Shown here: piece after piece, positions 61,366 to 64,000 of the stretch | Position numbering within the stretch: the stretch's first letter is position 1 | Layout: every line of letters starts with the position of its first letter | Origin: Arthrobacter sp. Bi26 | GTDB taxonomy: Bacteria > Actinomycetota > Actinomycetes > Actinomycetales > Micrococcaceae | Direction: 5' to 3' | DNA length: 64,000 nt | NCBI RefSeq assembly: GCF_918697925.1 | Contig: NZ_CAKKMF010000019.1 | Location: forward strand, 1-64,000 | The notes under the pieces: model-generated | Told to the model about the DNA's origin: nothing | The model's database searches: none | What the model saw: only the letters and a program-made list of their open reading frames with translations | Program-made: the position numbers and the translations under genes

Positions 61366-61840
61366 TAAAATGTCAGACCCCCTCAGGAGACTTGATTCAT
61401 GGACGGCAACGAGGGGCCCGAAGTGGTTCCGACAGGACACGGCGACAGTTTAATCAGCCTTGCCGGGCGCGTTAGGGCCGCGGACCTGAGCAACCTAGGG
61501 GCGGTGATCGCGGACGTGACGCGAATATTTGATGCCTTCCGCCCGGCCGCGGACTGTGCCGAGATACTTGATCAGATTAGGGAGCTGGAGGACGTGGAGT
61601 CCGCCCTGGCCGACCTGAAGGCACGGATCGCCGTTGATGCGCGGCAGCGCCGTGGGCAGGCCGGCGGGAATCTTGGCATTCAAGGTTTCGTTGCGGTCGA
61701 GGCCGGCGCGGCCACCGATGCGACGGCCGCGCCCATGCCCGGCGGCTGCCCGTCCGTCCGCCCTGGTTCTCCGATAATTGTCACACCCCTGCGGGAGACT
61801 TGATTCATGGACGGCAAGCAGGGGCCCGATGTGGTTCCGA
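61366..61840 (+). repeat. Partial tandem duplication of a DUF222-HNH gene promoter and 5' end
   Basis: About 65 bases recur: a -10-like TAAAAT (61366) or GATAAT (61773), then GTCA-ACCCC, a ribosome site, GACTTGATTCATGGACGGCAA and a shared GGGGCCCGA-GTGGTTCCGAC. Further similar blocks (GACTGTGCCGRGAT, GCGGCCACCGATGCGACGGC) occur in both copies. Each open frame therefore has its own copy of promoter and start. Confidence 0.75.
61399..61803 (+). pseudogene. Truncated duplicate of the DUF222-HNH N-terminus
   Basis: 134 residues from an ATG 8 bases after AGGAGA. It opens MDGNEGPEVVPTG, parallel to [13 protein letters not shown] of the next gene. It has the start of a DUF222 domain (ADCAEILDQIRELEDVESAL, then LADLKARIAVDARQR) and breaks off into unrelated Gly/Pro-rich sequence with ATDATAAP. 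All of the HNH part is missing, so it is probably a non-functional remnant, although it could still be expressed. It stops 3 bases before the next ATG. Confidence 0.65.
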
Positions 61841-63458
61841 CACCATTTCGCGGAGCCGCAGGCACCGGCGCCACGGATTGCGGTGCCGGCGAGTGCGGTG
61901 ACGGGGAATGCTGTGCGGCCACCGATGCGACGGCAGCTCCCACTTGCTGCCAGTTCGCCCGCACGGCCACGGACTGTGCCGGGATCATTGACCGGATCCG
62001 GGAACTGGAAGATGAGAAGTGCGCCGCGTCCGCGGAACAGGCACGCCTCGCCGTGGCCTTCGACCTGCTCCAGCGGCGCGAGCAGGCCAGCCAAGGCGTG
62101 CCCGCGGAGCAGCTCGGGGCCGGGATCGGCGCCCAGATCGCACTCGCCCGGCGCGAATCCCCGGCCAGGGGCAGCCGGCTCCTGGGCCTGGCCAAAGCCC
62201 TGGTCACCGAGATGCCGCACACCCTCGCCGCGCTGCAGACCGGACAGCTCAACGAATGGCGCGCCACCCTCCTCGTGCGCGAAACCGCCTGCCTGACCGC
62301 CGCGGACCGGGCTGTAGTCGACGCGGAACTGGCGCCCGACACCGGTACCCTCGACGGCGTGGGTGACCGTTCCCTGACCGGCCGGGCCCGGGCCGCGGCG
62401 TACCGGCTGGATGCGCGCACCGTCACCCAGCGCGCCGCGCACGCCGCCGGCGAGCGGCATGTCAGCCTCCGGCCCGCCCCGGACACCATGTGCCACCTCA
62501 CCGCCCTGCTCCCGGTCACCGCCGGGGTGGGCATATACAAGGCGCTGAGCGGGCACGCGGACACTCTCCGCGCCGCCGGGGACCTGCGGGGCCGGGGGCA
62601 GCTGATGGCCGACACCCTGGTCGAACGCAGCACCGGCACCCCGGGCGGGATCACCGGGGTCGAGATCCAGCTCGTCATGACCGACCGCACCCTCTTCCAG
62701 GCCGACGCCGAACCGGCCCGGCTCCCAGGCTACGGCACCGTCCCGGCCGGCTGGGCCCGCACCCTCATCAACGGCACAAAGGCTAACGACAGCACATTCG
62801 GCGTCGGTTCACCCGAACAACATGATCCACGGGAACCCGGCGGGTCAACCAGCGGTCCCCCCGAACCCGGCGGCGGGCCCGACCCGGGCACAAGCCCCGG
62901 TGGCATAGCCGGCGGTTCCCCGGGACCCGGCAGTCCCTCTAAACCAAGCGGCGCGGACGGGATCGCGGATAACACCGCGTTCGGCGTCTGGCTCCGCCGG
63001 CTCTACACCCACCCCGGCACCGGCGGGCTCGTCGGCATGGACTCCCGGGCCCGGATCTTCCCGCCCGGGCTCCGCCAATTCATCCAGGCGAGGGACGACA
63101 CCTGCGCACCCCCTACTGCGACGCCCCCATCCGCCACCTGGACCACATCATCTCGTGGCACCACGGCGGCCAAACCACCCAGACCAACGGCGCCGGACTC
63201 TGCGAAGCCTGCAACCACACCAAAGAAACCCCCGGCTGGACCGCCCGCCCGGCACGCAGATCCGCCTCCAGCAGCGGCGCACGGCAAACCATCGAACTCA
63301 CCACCCCCACCGGCCACACCTACCACTCCACAGCCCCGCCCCTGCCGGGAACGCCAACCGATCAAGCGAACGCCGAATCCCGTCGCCACCGCCGCGACCA
63401 GCGCCACCACGCGAAGAAGCTCAAGCGTGTGCGGCCCGCCGGCTCGTTGGCGGCCTGA
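61807..63458 (+). pseudogene. DUF222-HNH endonuclease gene with a frameshift in the HNH domain
   Basis: The DUF222 part is intact ([40 protein letters not shown]), followed by a Gly/Pro/Ser-rich linker. After [11 protein letters not shown], near 63105, the frame reads APPTATPP, but the reading frame one base back gives the expected [34 protein letters not shown] and continues to TGA 63456-63458. One missing C (TGC-CGC-ACC read as TGC-GCACC) explains it. The 13E12-repeat-type family has HNH nuclease motifs of unclear role. It is either a recent mutation or a sequence error. Confidence 0.8.
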
Positions 63459-63504
63459 GCGGCGAACGGACCCACAGGCTTTCCCAACTTGCACGCACGA
63501 AAAA

Positions 63505-63537
63505 GCCGCCCGCCGATCGGAATGATCAGCGGGCGGC
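63505..63537. terminator. Hairpin terminator between the HNH gene and MMPL gene
   Basis: GCCGCCCGC pairs with GCGGGCGGC (9 bp) and, after one mismatch, GATC with GATC. AAAA lies before it, giving T's on the minus strand. It serves the convergent MMPL transporter gene, and possibly the HNH gene. Confidence 0.75.
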
Positions 63538-63564
63538 CTTAGGGCAACTCGTCGGCAAGCTGTG

Positions 63565-64000
63565 TCAGCGCGCGCCGACCCCCTCCGGCTCGGGCTCGGG
63601 CTCGCTGTCGGCTGAGGTTGCTGACGCCGCGGGCCGGAGCTTCGCGCCTTCAACATCCACGTCCGGCAGGATCCGGTTCAGCCAGCGGGGCAGCCACCAC
63701 GCCTTATCGCCGAGCAGGTACATCACGGCCGGAACAATCGTCATGCGGACCACAAACGCGTCCACCAGGACACCGAAGGCCATCGCGAAGCCCAGCGGCC
63801 GGACCATGTTCAGGTGCGAGAAGATGAAGCCGGCAAACACGCTGACCATGATGATGGCGGCGGCGGTGACCACGGTCGCGGCATGGCTGAAGCCGGTGCG
63901 GACCGCATGCTTGGCCGATTCCCCGTGCATGAATGATTCGCGCATGCCGGAGGTGATGAACACCTGGTAGTCCATGGCCAGGCCGAACAGCACGCCGATC
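63565..64000 (-). CDS. MMPL-family transporter, C-terminal part (runs off the window)
   Basis: About 145 C-terminal residues are visible; the rest lies to the right. LFGLAMDYQVFITSGMRESF is the RND/MMPL helix 10 motif, followed by HAVRTGFSHAATVVTAAAII, further hydrophobic helices and the WWLPRWLNRILPDVDVEG end typical of actinobacterial MMPL proteins, then an acidic repeat tail (SEPEPEPEGVGAR). By family it exports lipids or drugs using the proton gradient; the substrate is unknown. Confidence 0.88.
   Translation of the reverse strand, partial: IGVLFGLAMDYQVFITSGMRESFMHGESAKHAVRTGFSHAATVVTAAAIIMVSVFAGFIFSHLNMVRPLGFAMAFGVLVDAFVVRMTIVPAVMYLLGDKAWWLPRWLNRILPDVDVEGAKLRPAASATSADSEPEPEPEGVGAR

Noticed and set aside
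63100-63115. Programmed frameshift joining the two halves of the HNH gene.
   Set aside because: There is no slippery heptamer or downstream pseudoknot evident, and a single missing C against the family consensus explains it.
1-64000. tRNA, rRNA, CRISPR arrays, insertion sequences and prophage genes.
   Set aside because: No T-loop/acceptor patterns, spaced repeats, transposase motifs or phage structural genes were seen on reading both strands; short or divergent tRNAs could still be missed without a scan.

Overview
The window is GC-rich and densely coded, and looks like the chromosome of an actinobacterium of the Micrococcaceae (Arthrobacter/Pseudarthrobacter type). The evidence is an SCO4848-type small membrane protein, a LpdA/purine nucleoside phosphorylase/phosphosugar mutase neighbourhood like that of mycobacteria, a uroporphyrinogen-III synthase fused to a winged-helix domain, DUF222-HNH genes, and frequent GTG/TTG or apparently leaderless starts. 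No rRNA, tRNA, CRISPR array or insertion sequence was found. All family names rest on motifs read by eye, without database searches.

Region 1 (1-23735) is a cell-surface and exopolysaccharide locus. Four tandem paralogues of a secreted modular protein lose C-terminal domains stepwise along the array. They are followed by a secreted beta-helix protein, then GT2, flippase and GT4 genes on the minus strand. Divergent from these are a Wzz/CpsD-like polysaccharide kinase, an O-antigen-ligase-like membrane protein and a GDPD-family lipoprotein. The 470-base divergent gap holds a strongly structured candidate leader RNA (17226-17332). SufS and SufU (Fe-S assembly) close the region.

Region 2 (23746-36260) holds UDP-glucose dehydrogenase, VanZ, small conserved proteins, an SDR-DUF2867 protein, mfd, a YdjM-like membrane protein, deoC and a short FAD oxidoreductase. 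At its right end is hemD, which belongs with the siroheme genes of region 3.

Region 3 (35049-40643) is a siroheme/nitrite-reductase block: nirB, a SUMT gene and hemD run together on the minus strand, while nirD is split off and divergent. The nirB-nirD gap carries four pentamers at 11-base spacing that resemble a GlnR box. A second nitrogen block (50644-55896) encodes a NirB-like electron-transfer flavoprotein, a molybdopterin nitrate reductase and a NarK-type transporter. Together the two blocks would import nitrate and reduce it to ammonium.

Region 4 (40640-49854) holds nucleoside and sugar-phosphate genes (phosphosugar mutase, purine nucleoside phosphorylase), an Rrf2 regulator, LpdA, a benzaldehyde-type aldehyde dehydrogenase, a HemG-like flavodoxin and several unknowns. 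Region 5 (56191-64000) holds an MHS-family transporter, a glutamine amidotransferase, the biotin-carboxylase/BCCP subunit of an acyl-CoA carboxylase, Maf, a duplicated and frameshifted DUF222-HNH gene, and the C-terminus of an MMPL transporter. Many gene ends carry long, nearly perfect hairpin terminators, several of them bidirectional.
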